Positions 20,398 to 30,391 of a DNA stretch of 64,000 nucleotides are shown piece by piece (positions within the stretch are counted from its first letter, which is position 1; every line of letters begins with the position of its first letter). The notes beneath the pieces were generated by a model. That model had not been told where the DNA came from. It made no database searches and saw nothing but the letters and a program-made list of their open reading frames with translations. This DNA comes from Symbiodinium natans (taxonomy: Eukaryota; Sar; Dinophyceae; Suessiales; Symbiodiniaceae): NCBI GenBank assembly GCA_905221605.1, contig CAJNDS010002702.1, positions 172,501-236,500 of the forward strand. The letters run 5' to 3'. A program made the position numbers and the translations under genes.

Positions 20398-20691
20398 GCT
20401 TCTCCCAAGTCAGAACAAAGGCCTCCGAGGGGGTTCAAGGGGTCTTCAAGGGTCTTAGGCTTCATGGGGTGGGGGGTGTCTAAGGGTAGCTGCATGGTCC
20501 CTTAACATGGTCCCTTACCTCGCTTAAACAGGGTTCTGAAGTATGGGCCCTTGGGTTTTTATAGCTTCTAGTTGAGATTGCCCACCACCAAATGCTGAGG
20601 TGCTTCCAGGTGGTGCCACCGTCCCTCATCCGGACCTGGTCAGTGGCATGACGGTCCCCGAACTTTGCGCTGTTTAGGGTGCAGCTCGTCT

Positions 20692-20793
20692 TGGGTGGCT
20701 GTCAAATTTCTGATTTTTTTGGGGGTACCCTAAATATTAGGTGCCGTACTATAATAGGGATCCAAAAAGGGACCATAATTTTGACAACCACCC
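20692..20793. mobile_element. Foldback element family C, copy 1
   Basis: GGGTGGCTGTCAAATT on the left pairs with AATTTTGACAACCACCC on the right. The core GGGGGTACCCTAAATATTAG is shared with copies at 35930-36030 and 52183-52286. Confidence 0.8.
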
Positions 20794-20948
20794 TCTTGTG
20801 CTCTTGTGTTCGACAGGAAAGTCTGCTTGACCCTTGACCAGAGACTGCTGCGTGAAAGGCCGAGCCAGAATGCCCTCCGGGCTACGTCGGCAAGGTGACA
20901 ATCGTGTGCCTTGGCAAGAGTCGGGGGGAGAAGTAGGAGAAGTACTGG

Positions 20949-21020
20949 CAACCCCTAAACCCTAAACCCTAAACCCTAATCCCTAATCCCTAAACCCTAA
21001 ACCCTAAACCCTAACCCCTA
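20949..21020. repeat. (CCCTAAA)n tract before an exon
   Basis: About nine units, some CCCTAAT. It lies just upstream of the exon candidate at 21043, at the 3' end of an intron. Confidence 0.9.
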
Positions 21021-21042
21021 ACCTGCAAATTGCTGTTCTCAG

Positions 21043-21119
21043 AGAAACGCTTTGCAAAAGGTGCGTGGATGGCAGCATGGAGGTGCTCACGGGAGCTTGC
21101 GATGCTCACTGCAAGGCGT
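21043..21119 (+). CDS. Exon candidate, Cys-rich
   Basis: GTTCTCAG precedes a frame reading ETLCKRCVDGSMEVLTGACD followed by AHCKAW. The next bases run into GGGGG and then (TTTAGGG)n at 21124. CCCTAAA lies upstream and TTTAGGG directly downstream, the arrangement typical of exons in this window. The family is not recognised. Confidence 0.45.
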
Positions 21120-21123
21120 GGGG

Positions 21124-21192
21124 GGTTTAGGGTTTAGGGTTTAGGGTTTAGGGTTTAGGGTTTAGAGTTTAGGGTTTAGGGTTTAGGGTTTC
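21124..21192. repeat. (TTTAGGG)n tract after an exon
   Basis: About nine units directly after the exon candidate that ends near 21119. It is followed without a gap by the family D element at 21190. Confidence 0.9.
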
Positions 21193-21293
21193 GGGTTTCC
21201 GAGGCAAATTTAGGGGACCTTTTTGGGGTCCTTCTTATGAGTGGATCCTACTGTTTGGGGATCTATATTGGGGGTCCCCGATTTTCATGAGCC
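21190..21293. mobile_element. Foldback element family D, copy 2
   Basis: GGGGACCTTTTTGGGGTCC and GGATCCTACTGTTTGGGG face a right arm GGGGGTCCCCGATTTTCATG. The outline matches the copies at 40292 and 52140. Confidence 0.6.
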
Positions 21294-21870
21294 CCAAGGT
21301 TTCAGAGCAGCACAGGCTTAGCTTCCCAGAACCCTTCGGAGGATCAAAAAAGGAAAAAGAAGATTTTCAGTAGATACGTAATTATACGTATCTATTTTTC
21401 TAATACTATTATTCTGTATGTTTATTTTTCTTACTTATACTACTCTTGGGTCATTTGTAGAACCGTGAAGGGGATCTATCCCAGGGGTCTGGGTTGGGGC
21501 TTAGGCGACTGGCACCTTAGAGCTGATGAGCATGAGAGGGTCATTGCCGCTGCTCTTCGACTGGTAGGTGTCTTGAGAAGTAATGTCTTGCAAATGTCGC
21601 AGACGCAGCAACCACAACAGGCTGGGCGGTTTCAGGGTCCTACAGGATACCTGGCAGGAAGCTCAGAACCTGCATGTTGACTCCAGGGTAGACTGCATGC
21701 AGCTGTGCTCCTAAACCCTAAACTTAAACCCTAAACCCTAAACCCTAAACCCTTAAACCCCCGGCCTGAGGTCAATCACCTCGAAATCCAGCACAACGAG
21801 ACGAGACTGGTTGCTTGCATCGGCCTTGGCAGGTTTCTGGAATGTGGCTTCTTTTTCAGATGCAATATGA

Positions 21871-21959
21871 TTTGGGATGTTCCCCCGTATACTAGCAGTC
21901 CTTAGTAGGGATGATAGTCTCCCCTATTACATATACTCTCTAGGGGGGCACATCCCAAA
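21871..21959. mobile_element. Foldback element family A, copy 2
   Basis: TTTGGGATGTTCCCCCGTAT on the left and TAGGGGGGCACATCCCAAAA on the right. The inner part (AGCAGTCCTTAGTAGGGATG) is kept only on the left, so the right arm is degraded or shortened. Confidence 0.75.
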
Positions 21960-22261
21960 ACATGATGCAATCGTTTCAAAAGGTTTCGATGATTAAACCC
22001 TCTTGGAGCCTCCCTGAGCCTAGGTCCCGCAGGCCAGGCGTTCAGCTGCGCTTGAGGGCCCCAGAAATTCAGCGAGTCGCAGCCTGCGGTTTGGGGAGTT
22101 TTGGGTTTCAGGAAGATTTTTGGGCTCTTGGGTGTGGGCACCCTGAACTACCCGAAGCCTTAGACGCTTTTTCATCATGAACCGCAGGCTACCTTGGCCA
22201 ACTCCGGCTACGTTGCCTCGCTGGGGTGGTCGTCTCCTCGGGCGCGCGTGGGACACTGGCT

Positions 22262-22360
22262 ATGGGCATGGTGGCTGTGCGTTGCAAGGTGGGCATTGAG
22301 ACCGGGCAGTGTTTGCGCAACTGCTTGGAGGGGGCCATCAACATCAGGCACAGAGATTGG
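22262..22360 (+). CDS. Exon candidate with GQCLRNC motif
   Basis: The frame reads GMVAVRCKVGIETGQCLRNC and then LEGAINIRHRDW before a poly-G/TTTAGGG intron start. GQCLRNC here matches GQCLYGC at 25.0 kb and GECLAHC at 23.4 kb. This suggests one gene with repeated Cys exons or a family of them. The acceptor is not fixed. Confidence 0.4.
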
Positions 22361-22664
22361 GGGGGGGTTTAGGGTTTAAGGTTTAGGGTTTAGGGTTTAC
22401 GGGGGGGGGGGGGGGGGGGGGGTGGGGGAGTTTCCGATGCGAAAGCCTCGTGGCGCAAGATTGCTGTCCTCCAGGGATGATGTGATCTTTCGCAACGTGC
22501 GGGCCCTCAGTTTGCAGGTCTCCAGCTGTTTCTGTGTGCATCCTTAACCCCAAACCCCAAGGGTTTAGACGGTCTCGGGTTTGGGGTCTAAAGGGTTCGG
22601 GTTTAGGGTTTAGGCTTTCGGATTGAGGGACCCTGTAAACCCCAGACCCTAGCTAAGCCCCTCA

Positions 22665-22727
22665 TCCCTAAACCCTAAACCCTAAACCCTAAACCCTAAA
22701 CCCTAAACCCTAAACCCTAAACCCTAA
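22665..22727. repeat. (CCCTAAA)n tract before an exon
   Basis: Nine units ending a few bases before the exon candidate at 22734. Confidence 0.9.
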
Positions 22728-22733
22728 AATAAA

Positions 22734-22808
22734 GCCTCTACGCAACCTACACCGACCGTGAGGACGACATGACTCATGGGGAAGTGAGCAGGGAGATGAA
22801 GTGCCCCA
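22734..22808 (+). CDS. Exon candidate, unknown protein
   Basis: The frame reads YATYTDREDDMTHGEVSREM and then KCP. It is flanked by (CCCTAAA)n upstream and (TTTAGGG)n at 22864 downstream. The acidic, charged composition supports coding. The exact splice sites are uncertain. Confidence 0.4.
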
Positions 22809-23330
22809 CAGCCCGGGCCTCAGGGTTAGGCTGCATGGGGACCCGTCGTAAGGTTTCGGGTTTGGTTTAGGGTTTAGGGTTTAGGGTTCAGGGCAGACCC
22901 GAAACCTCAAAGCCTGAAGGGTGACGCTCGTAATTTCACTAACATGATCATGGGATGCCTCAGTTCCTAGGGAAAGGAGCCTTAAAACAAAAAAAACCTT
23001 AGATACCCAAAGTGGAGCCTCATGTCAGAAAACCCGAAACCCACGGGCCGAACTGAGGGTTACGTTGGCTCCGTGCGCCTGCTGTGCTCAGACAGCTTCG
23101 CGCCTCTGGCCGATTTGGTTGAAGTACCCAGAGCCGTAAATCCTAAGCCCTACATCCTAAATCCTAAAATTGGTTGAAGTACCCTGAGCCCGAAATCCTA
23201 AGCCCGAAATCCTAAACATCACCCTGCAGTAAACTCTATTGGGGTAGGAGGCAAGTGCTGTTCCAACTTTTGAGAGGTTACTCTAGGTCTCAGGTGTAGA
23301 GTAAGAAGACTCGCCTGTTCCTAGCCCTCA

Positions 23331-23420
23331 ACCCTAAACCCTAAACCCTAAACCCTAAACCCTAAACCCTAAACCCTAAACCCTAAACCCTAAACCCTAA
23401 ACCCTAAACCCTAAACCCTG
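23331..23420. repeat. (CCCTAAA)n tract before an exon
   Basis: About 13 perfect units ending 8 bp before GCCAG, the likely acceptor. Confidence 0.95.
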
Positions 23421-23429
23421 AACCGCCAG

Positions 23430-23505
23430 GTGTCTGTCTCTTCTGGCGAGTGCTTGGCCCACTGTGGGGCTGGCGAAGTCCAGGGCGCTCAGCCAGGGCC
23501 TTGTG
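23430..23505 (+). CDS. Exon candidate with GECLAHC motif
   Basis: GCCAG precedes VSVSSGECLAHCGAGEVQGA and then QPG. TTTAGGG and TTTGGGG repeats start at once downstream. It shares the G-x-C-L-x2-C pattern with the candidates at 22262 and 25005. Confidence 0.45.
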
Positions 23506-24359
23506 GTTTAGGGTTTACTGGGTTTGGGGTTTCGGGGTTTAGCGGTTTAGCGGTTTCGGGGTTTTGGGGTTCAGTTTTTTTAAGGTTTTTTTGGGGCGGG
23601 TTTCGGGGTTTCGGGGTTTCGGGGTTTTGGGGCTCGGGTTTAGGGGCTTTTGGGTTTCGGAGTGTCGTTTTTTTTTTTTTTTTGGGTTTTTGGGGTTTCG
23701 GAGAGTTGGTGTTTTGGGCTTTTGGGGATTCAGGGTTTAGGATGTGTGGGTCTGGGTGATCTAAATATCTACATTATGTTCCCTTGCGGGAATCTGTTCT
23801 AGAAGACTCCTAAGGAGTTTATGGGGTATGTTAGTAGAGGCCATGTGGCCGCAAATGACCCCGAACAACATTGCATGCCACCAGGCCTTAGACCTGGAAA
23901 GCCCCAAAGCCATAGCCCTCAACCCTAAACCCTAAACCCTAAACCCTAAACCCTAAACCCTAAACCCTAAACCCCAAACCCCGTCAACCCCTGAACTCTG
24001 CAAGGCCTCTTCAACCCCTCGAAGCTTAAGCCCAAGCCCATCAAAATCGTGAACCCAGGTACTTCTCGCTGAACCATGGTTATTTCGCCGCAGCCTCGCA
24101 AAATGGGGCCTTTCCCCAAATTGGGGGTTGCCCTTAACATACCCCAAAATATTACCATCCTTGCTAGAGTAACGGAAAGGGTTTAGGGTTTAGGGTTTAG
24201 GGTTCAGGGTTCAGGGTTCAGGGTTTAGGGTTTAGGGTTTAGGGTGTTTTCGGAACCCCCCCCCAATCCTCAAGCTTTTCAACGAAGTCTTGCGTCGCCA
24301 AGAGTGTGCTTACCCAGGCGCCCATCGTCTGTCCTGAGGCCGCCGAGCAATGAAGCAGG

Positions 24360-24745
24360 TTTATAGCAGACTATATTCTGTAATACTCAGTGTACAGTAG
24401 AAGTACCACAATATACTGCAATCATGAGTATACTATAATTTACCATGACATACTATAATATGCTATAATGTGCTATGATATACTATAAAATACTATAATC
24501 TACGATAAAATACTATAAAAAACACTATATATTATAATGAATTATAATAGACTATAAAATACTATAGTACACTATAAGATACTGTAAGATACTGAAAGAT
24601 ACTGTAAGATACTATAAGTAATGTACTATAAGATACTATAATATACCAAAATATATGAAAATACACTATCATATACTATAACATACTCCATTATACGAGA
24701 ATTTACTATAATCTACTACATACAACAATATGAGATAGTGTAGTT
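24360..24745. repeat. AT-rich degenerate (ATACTATAA)n
   Basis: About 385 bp of loosely repeated TACTATAA / GATACTGTAA words. It resembles an old AT-rich minisatellite in an intron. Confidence 0.85.
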
Positions 24746-24796
24746 TGCGTCTGTATTAAATATCATGCCTTGGCAACTTGGTTCAGGTTGGGAACA

Positions 24797-24848
24797 TCAC
24801 AATTCGCTGCTTCGATGGCGAGACCGAGGCAGGGGACCGACTGCGCGG
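24797..24848 (+). CDS. Exon candidate, GNITIRCFDG motif
   Basis: TTCAG precedes VGNITIRCFDGETEAGDRLR, after which a TTCAGGG/TTTAGGG tract begins immediately. The GN-I-T-I-x-C-x-D-G pattern is also read at 583-627. Confidence 0.4.
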
Positions 24849-24849
24849 T

Positions 24850-24997
24850 TCAGGGTTTAGGGTTTGGGGTTTAGGGTTTGGGGTTTAGGGTTCAGGGTTT
24901 GGGGTTTAGGGTTTAGGGTTCAGGGTTTGGGGTTTAGGGTTTAGGGTTTGGGGTTTAGGGTTTAGGGTTCAGGGTCTGGGGTTTAGGGTTTAGGGTG
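24850..24997. repeat. TTTAGGG / TTTGGGG / TTCAGGG array
   Basis: About 20 heptamers in which a higher-order block (TTTAGGG, TTCAGGG, TTTGGGG) repeats several times. This indicates block duplication. Confidence 0.95.
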
Positions 24998-25004
24998 CAT
25001 CTGT

Positions 25005-25068
25005 GGCAAGCCAAGGTCATCGACGGTCAGTGTCTATACGGCTGCGGCACCGGTACCGTCGTGACCTG
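25005..25068 (+). CDS. Exon candidate with GQCLYGC motif
   Basis: The frame reads WQAKVIDGQCLYGCGTGTVV before a stop, so the donor probably lies just before TGA. It follows the G-x-C-L-x2-C pattern. Confidence 0.4.
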
Positions 25069-25084
25069 AGCGCCCAGACAACTT

Positions 25085-25276
25085 TCGCGCCTCAATCTGA
25101 AACAACCCCTAAGCCCGAAACCCTCAACCCTAAACCGCAAACCCAGACCCCAAACCCCCAACCCCAACCCCCAAACCCCAAACCCCAAACCCCAAACCCC
25201 AAACCCCAAACCCCAAACCCCAAACTCCAAACCCCAAACCCCAAACCCCAAACCCCAAACCCTAAACCCTAAACCC
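25085..25276. repeat. (CCCCAAA)n array
   Basis: About 24 heptamers, almost all CCCCAAA and not CCCTAAA, with CCCTAAA only at the right end. This is local homogenisation of a variant. Confidence 0.95.
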
Positions 25277-25413
25277 TCTGATAGCTTAGGTCTTCGATCC
25301 AAATGGTGTGAGGCTGAGGCGGTGCCCTCAGGTGGCGGAGGTTGCTCCCTGATTGTCTGGATCCACCTATGAGGGGATCCGAATTGAGGCAACCTCCCCA
25401 TACAGAACATACA

Positions 25414-25497
25414 CATGTATGTATGTATGTATGTATGTATGCATGTATGTATGTACGTAGGTATGTATGTACGTAGGTATGTATGTATGTACGTATG
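25414..25497. repeat. (TATG)n tetranucleotide microsatellite
   Basis: About 20 units of TATG with TACG and TAGG variants. Confidence 0.95.
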
Positions 25498-26159
25498 TAG
25501 ATTTATATCTGCATAAATTGTTGCTGGAGAAATTTATGGAAGATAGCGAAGCAGTAGCAGTTACCGTGTAGGCACGGAGGAGCCAAGGTCCCCTGATAGG
25601 AGCGCCCTCTAGGTGTTGCATGCGCGGGCGCGCCCACGCCAAGCACTATTTGTTCCGGGGAGCCGGCGCCAAGCCAGTTTTGATGGCACCTAAACCCTAA
25701 ACCCTAAACCCTAAACCCTAAACCCTAAACCCTAAACCCAAGTGGGGAGAGGAGGGGAGCTGCCCCTTCCAACTCGCTGCGAAACCCAAGGGAAGCGTCA
25801 CAGCCTGTCGGAGTTACGCGCTTTGATGCCCAAGTTATTTCAACATCCAGCATTCTATTCTCAAGTGAAAGGCACTAACAAGAGATTGCAACTCGTCCCC
25901 GCAGGATAGTTGACACGAGGATGTGTTTTTCTTTGTCAAAACAAGGCGCCCTTCCCGGTGCCCATCAATGTATACAGAAGAAACTTGAAATCCTAAACCC
26001 TAAAGCCTAAACTCTCAGCAAGTGCCCATGATGTCGATCAAGCCTCGGTGTTTGCTCTTCATGTATTGGGGAGTTCAACTTCTAAGGTACCCGGCCTTCC
26101 CGCATGGTACCAGGATCAATGGCCTGGCACCTACTGCGATCAGAGTGTCACCGCCCGAC

Positions 26160-26410
26160 ACAAACCTTAAACCCGAAAACCCTAAAACCCTGAACCCTAA
26201 ACCCACGAACTCTAAAACCCTGAAACCCTTAACCTTAAGCCCTAAAACCCTAAACCCTAAAACCCTAAAACCCTAAAACCCTAAACCTTAAACCCTAAAA
26301 CCCTAAAGCCCTAAAACCCTAAAACCCTGAAACCCTAAACCCTAAAGCCCTAAAACCCCACCAGAAACCTTGAAACCCAAACCCTAAAACCCCAAAACCC
26401 CTCAAACCTT
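26160..26410. repeat. (CCCTAAAA)n 8-bp variant array
   Basis: Most units have one extra A (CCCTAAAA) compared with the standard 7-mer. The mirror variant TTTTAGGG dominates at 43960-44195. Confidence 0.9.
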
Positions 26411-26813
26411 GAAGTCTTCACCCCAAGAAACGCGGGCCTCGCTCTCAAGGCACCTGCAGTGGCGATGGTGTGGGCGAGGCGGGAGTTGACGAAAATCAGG
26501 GACCCCGATAAGCCCAAAACACCCCAAAATAGTAGGATTCCCGTAGAATGAGGACCTCAAGTAGGATTCCCTTATCACGAAAGCTGGCTCCTTGGAGCTT
26601 GTGAGAGTTGTCGTTTACAACCTCTCTCTCTAGTGTTCAGGTGGGTCAACAAGCGACCCCGACCCTTCACTGGTAGGAAAATAAGTGGTGGGGGAGGATT
26701 CCCTTGTAGTAAGGACCCAATAAGGCACCCCCCCCTAATTTCTAAACCGGCAGGTGGAGCTCTATTGCAACAACACCGTCGGAGCCTCGGAACCTCAGGG
26801 CTACTCTCTGCAT

Positions 26814-26894
26814 GGAATCAGGGAAGTAGGGCCCTATACACATGCCCTTTAAGGGAGTATATAAATAGGGGCCCTAATTCCTTCCCTACTAATA
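26814..26894. mobile_element. Foldback element family F, copy 2
   Basis: GGAATCAGGGAAGTAGGGCCC on the left is answered by GGGGCCCTAATTCCTTCCCT on the right. The core is CCCTTTAAGGGAG. Confidence 0.65.
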
Positions 26895-27003
26895 AGACCA
26901 GAGTAATTTCGGAGCAGTTGTCCATGTTCATCCTTCCCTTGCTGTCTCAGGTCGTGAATTTAGCTGGAGAGGGGGCCTGCCAAAGGCACTCCTTGCTGCT
27001 GGT

Positions 27004-27084
27004 TCCTAGTAGGGAATGGGGGAATTCGGGCCCTGTATAGTCCCTTAAAGGGTGCCCAAAGATTTCCCTCATTCCCTACTAAGA
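27004..27084. mobile_element. Foldback element family F, copy 3
   Basis: AGTAGGGAATGGGGGAATT on the left is answered by TCCCTCATTCCCTACT on the right. The core is TCCCTTAAAGGG. It lies only 110 bp from copy 2. Confidence 0.65.
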
Positions 27085-27214
27085 ACCTGGGGGTTCTGTG
27101 GAGCTTTTGTGAAGGGAGAGTGCTTTGCTTGCGTGCGCACACGCGTGCAGGCACTGCCCTCCGCAATTTACCGAGTCAAGAGACGGATCGAACGCCGCTG
27201 TGCTGAAGATGAAC

Positions 27215-27375
27215 TGACACACGTATGTAACATGCACATGTGTACTCGTATGTACGTATGTACGTATGTACGTCTGTATGCATGCATGCATGCATGCATG
27301 CATGCATGCATGCATGCATGCGTATATATATATATATACATATATACATGTATATACTATATATGTATATGTGTG

Positions 27376-27406
<31 letters not shown>

Positions 27407-27728
27407 GTATGCACACATACGCATACTTATGCAGACATGCTCATGTCTATGTATCTGTATATGTGTATACTTCGGTATGCATGCACATGCGACATACATA
27501 CATACATACATACATACATACATACATACATACATACATACATACATACATACATACATACATACATACATACATACATACATACATACATACATACACA
27601 CATACGTATATATATATATATATGTTTTTGAAATCTAGATGTCTTCAGGTCTATATGCCCACGTGCATATACGCGTATGCGTATACATGAAAATCTGCGT
27701 GTTTATGTGTATATGCGTACATATATAC

Positions 27729-27760
<32 letters not shown>

Positions 27761-27895
27761 ATGAAAAAGTGTATGTATATGTTTCATTGTGTGCAAATAT
27801 GTACATGTACAAAAATGCATATGTATGTATGTATGTATGTACGTACGTACGTACGTATGTATGTATGTATATACACATATATACATGTATACATA
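27215..27895. repeat. Alternating purine-pyrimidine microsatellite block
   Basis: The block runs through (TGCA)n at 27278-27321, (TA)n with TATG at 27322-27412, (ACAT)n of about 27 units at 27494-27601, (TA)n at 27605-27623, (TG)n near 27746, and (TATG/TACG)n at 27820-27870. Long Tyr/His/Ile/Met frames on both strands are artefacts of the repeat. Confidence 0.95.
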
Positions 27896-28439
27896 TATGA
27901 CTGCGGTTTTCACGGTTCGCCGGTCCCCTCCACCCCCGCCCCCATGGCATCCCCCTCCTTTCCAGGGTATGCCCCTCTCTCGTATGCGCTCCACCCTCCC
28001 CCTAAACCCTAGACCCCAAACCCTAAACCTTACACCCTAAACCCACATCCCCAAACCTTAAACCCTAAACCCCAACCCCCCAACCACCCTGGCTATGTAT
28101 GAACGATTCCAACGAACATAATGTAAACGCTTGTGCTAAACGACCTCTATTATGCACAACCCCCATAAATATCCTCAATATAAGAGCGAATAGAATGAGC
28201 GCAATAATGCTACTGATAACGGAGAGAACAAAGTTATGTGCTCGACAAAACAAAACGAAGAAGCGTATTTCAATTTCCCCGTAATGGGGGAGGGGGACCG
28301 GGCGCCCCCTGATCATAAAAACGTATATACATTAAACAACCGCCAATAAACCTGTATACATACATATTTGTGTCTTTTGCAGTAGAGGTAAATATGCTCA
28401 TTCTTGGCCATTACAAAGGGTGATAATGTGCTTGCTAAC

Positions 28440-29110
28440 GCGCTCATAAAGGTGCTTGTATGCCTGCTGGCTACAGTTCATGTTCTACTTGATAGCGTTT
28501 TACCAGTGCAAAGTTGCAGCTAAGGTCTCAGTTCCCTATATCGAGCTCCTTGGCGAATGCTTGCTTGGAATGGTCTGATGCCCCCAAATCCCAAGGAAGA
28601 ACGACATGCACACTGTGAATCTCGCTTCAGGCATCAGCAGCAGACGTCCGTACAGTCGCGGCCACATCTTGTCTGTGATGCATTGCTGGGGCTGTTCAAA
28701 ATGGGCTTCCCTTCATGGGCAATCTAGAACGCCCTCAATGGGAGAACCCCATCAGACAGGAGTTGCTGCTGCTGCTGCCCCAAGCCCTAATCCCTTCACC
28801 CTAAAACGGCATGGCATCAATGTCGGGACAGACTGTCAGGGTTTTAGGCCTTTAGTGAACATGTTGGAGCTTGGAGGTTGATAGGATAGGGCTTGCTTGT
28901 AGTGTTTCGAGTTTAGGGGATTTGGCGTCATCCTTGAGAACGGCGTTAAGGAGCTGAGTGGTCTGGCGATTCGGGATGTTGAGGATTTAGGGTTTGAGGG
29001 CCCTTTGGGGTTTAGGGTTTAGGATGGTTTAGGGTTCAGGGTTTGAGGGCCCTTTGGGCTTTACCCCTGCAGAGGCTCGCAATCATCGTAACCCTCATCA
29101 TCTTGTGCGC
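28440..29110 (+). CDS. Possible exons of a membrane protein (rhodopsin-like pattern, unproven)
   Basis: Four segments look coding. About 28455-28565 reads YACWLQFMFYLIAFYQCKVA and VSVPYIELLGECLLG. About 28606-28665 reads HTVNLASGI and RPYSR. About 28925-28995 reads GVILENGVKELSGLAIRDV. About 29070-29110 reads RLAIIVTLIILCAV. The order of a Tyr/Phe-rich helix, a V/I-E-L helix, a short L-x-S/T-G turn with R, then a V-I-L segment is reminiscent of helices B and C of microbial-type rhodopsins. No retinal-binding Lys helix was found, and the splice sites are not fixed. It may equally be another polytopic membrane protein. Confidence 0.25.
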
Positions 29111-30391
29111 AGTTTCTAATGCTGCGCGCTGCCCGCCTCGGCACGGCCCAGTGCGCCGAGGCTTTTAGCGTTTATAAACCCTGAACCCTAAACCCTAAAC
29201 CCTAAACCCCTAATTTAAGGGGATACGGCAGAGTGTGCCAGCTCGTTTGCTTCAACCTCGAACTCAGGTGTCCAGACGGCAAAGCTGGTGTGTTGGCGGT
29301 GTCTGGCACCTACCAAGGGGATGCACTTGCCCCTAAATTTTCCCAGCTTCCCCCGAGGGTCCATTTCTGTTTAGGGTTTAGGGTTCAGAGTCTAGGGTTC
29401 AGGAGCACCCTATTGAGTAAGGTTTTTGGGTACCTACTACAAATGAACCCGCTGAATTCATGTTAGCCGGAACTTCTTTACCTCTTGGCCTGCTCTCGCA
29501 TTACTAGGCCCACCAAGCTATCCCGAAACCCTGAAGACTGAAGCCATCTTTTGGGGTTTGGGGTTTGGGGGTTTAGGGTTTAGGGTTTAGGGGTTTAGGG
29601 GTTTAGGATTTAGGGCTTAGGGCTTAGGATTCGATGCTGAGAACTTGGCCGAGGCGCTGCACAGACCACGTGTCTTCGGTCTTCGATGGTATTTGCGGCG
29701 ACATGAACTGCCGAGCCGGAGAGGCCATTCAGGGGTTTTAGGATTTGGAGTTTAGGGATTAGGGTTTAGATTGTGTTGTTATACTATGGTGCCATGTAAT
29801 AATCTTTTTCTGAGTATTTTACTACTGTATGAGTATATTTTTTTTATTTGCAGAAATTCTGAGTCAAGGGTGAGAGTTGAAGGTGTGATCTTCCGGAACA
29901 TCAGGAGTGAGATCCCTAAGTCGTAAGCTTCCTAAACCTTAAACCCCTAAACCTGAAACTCTAAACCCTAAACCGTAAACCTCTCAACCTCCAAACCTCT
30001 AAACCTTAAACCCCCCAGACCTTAAACCCTATACCCCAAGCCCTAAACCGTAAGCCCCCAACTGCCCTGAAGCTCTGACCAGTGCGACAGTGATTCGGAG
30101 GGTCTCCCACAGGCTTGCCAGATTTGGGTTTGTTTTTAGGGGCCGATTAGAAGGGTTTTGGGTTTAGGGTTTAGGGTTTAGGGTTTAGGGTGAAGGACTT
30201 TAGCTGCCTCTCCGTTTTGGCAGGATTCCTAAGCGGGGGGCCGGGAAGGCGGAAAGAGATGTTTGCATCGGCTGGCATGGGCCATGGTGCAGGCTTCTGC
30301 ACCGCGCTGCTTTCCACGGGCAAGCCATTTTAGGGGCTTCGCAGTTTTAAGGGGCCAACTCGAGAGCAAGTTAGGCACTCGTTTCCCTGCC

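Noticed and set aside
25027-25416. Frame with repeated FGVWGLGFGVWGLG
   Set aside because: It is a translation of the TTTGGGG repeat on the minus strand.
27052-27994. Long Tyr/His/Ile frames on both strands
   Set aside because: They are translations of TATG/CATA/TA microsatellites, not proteins.
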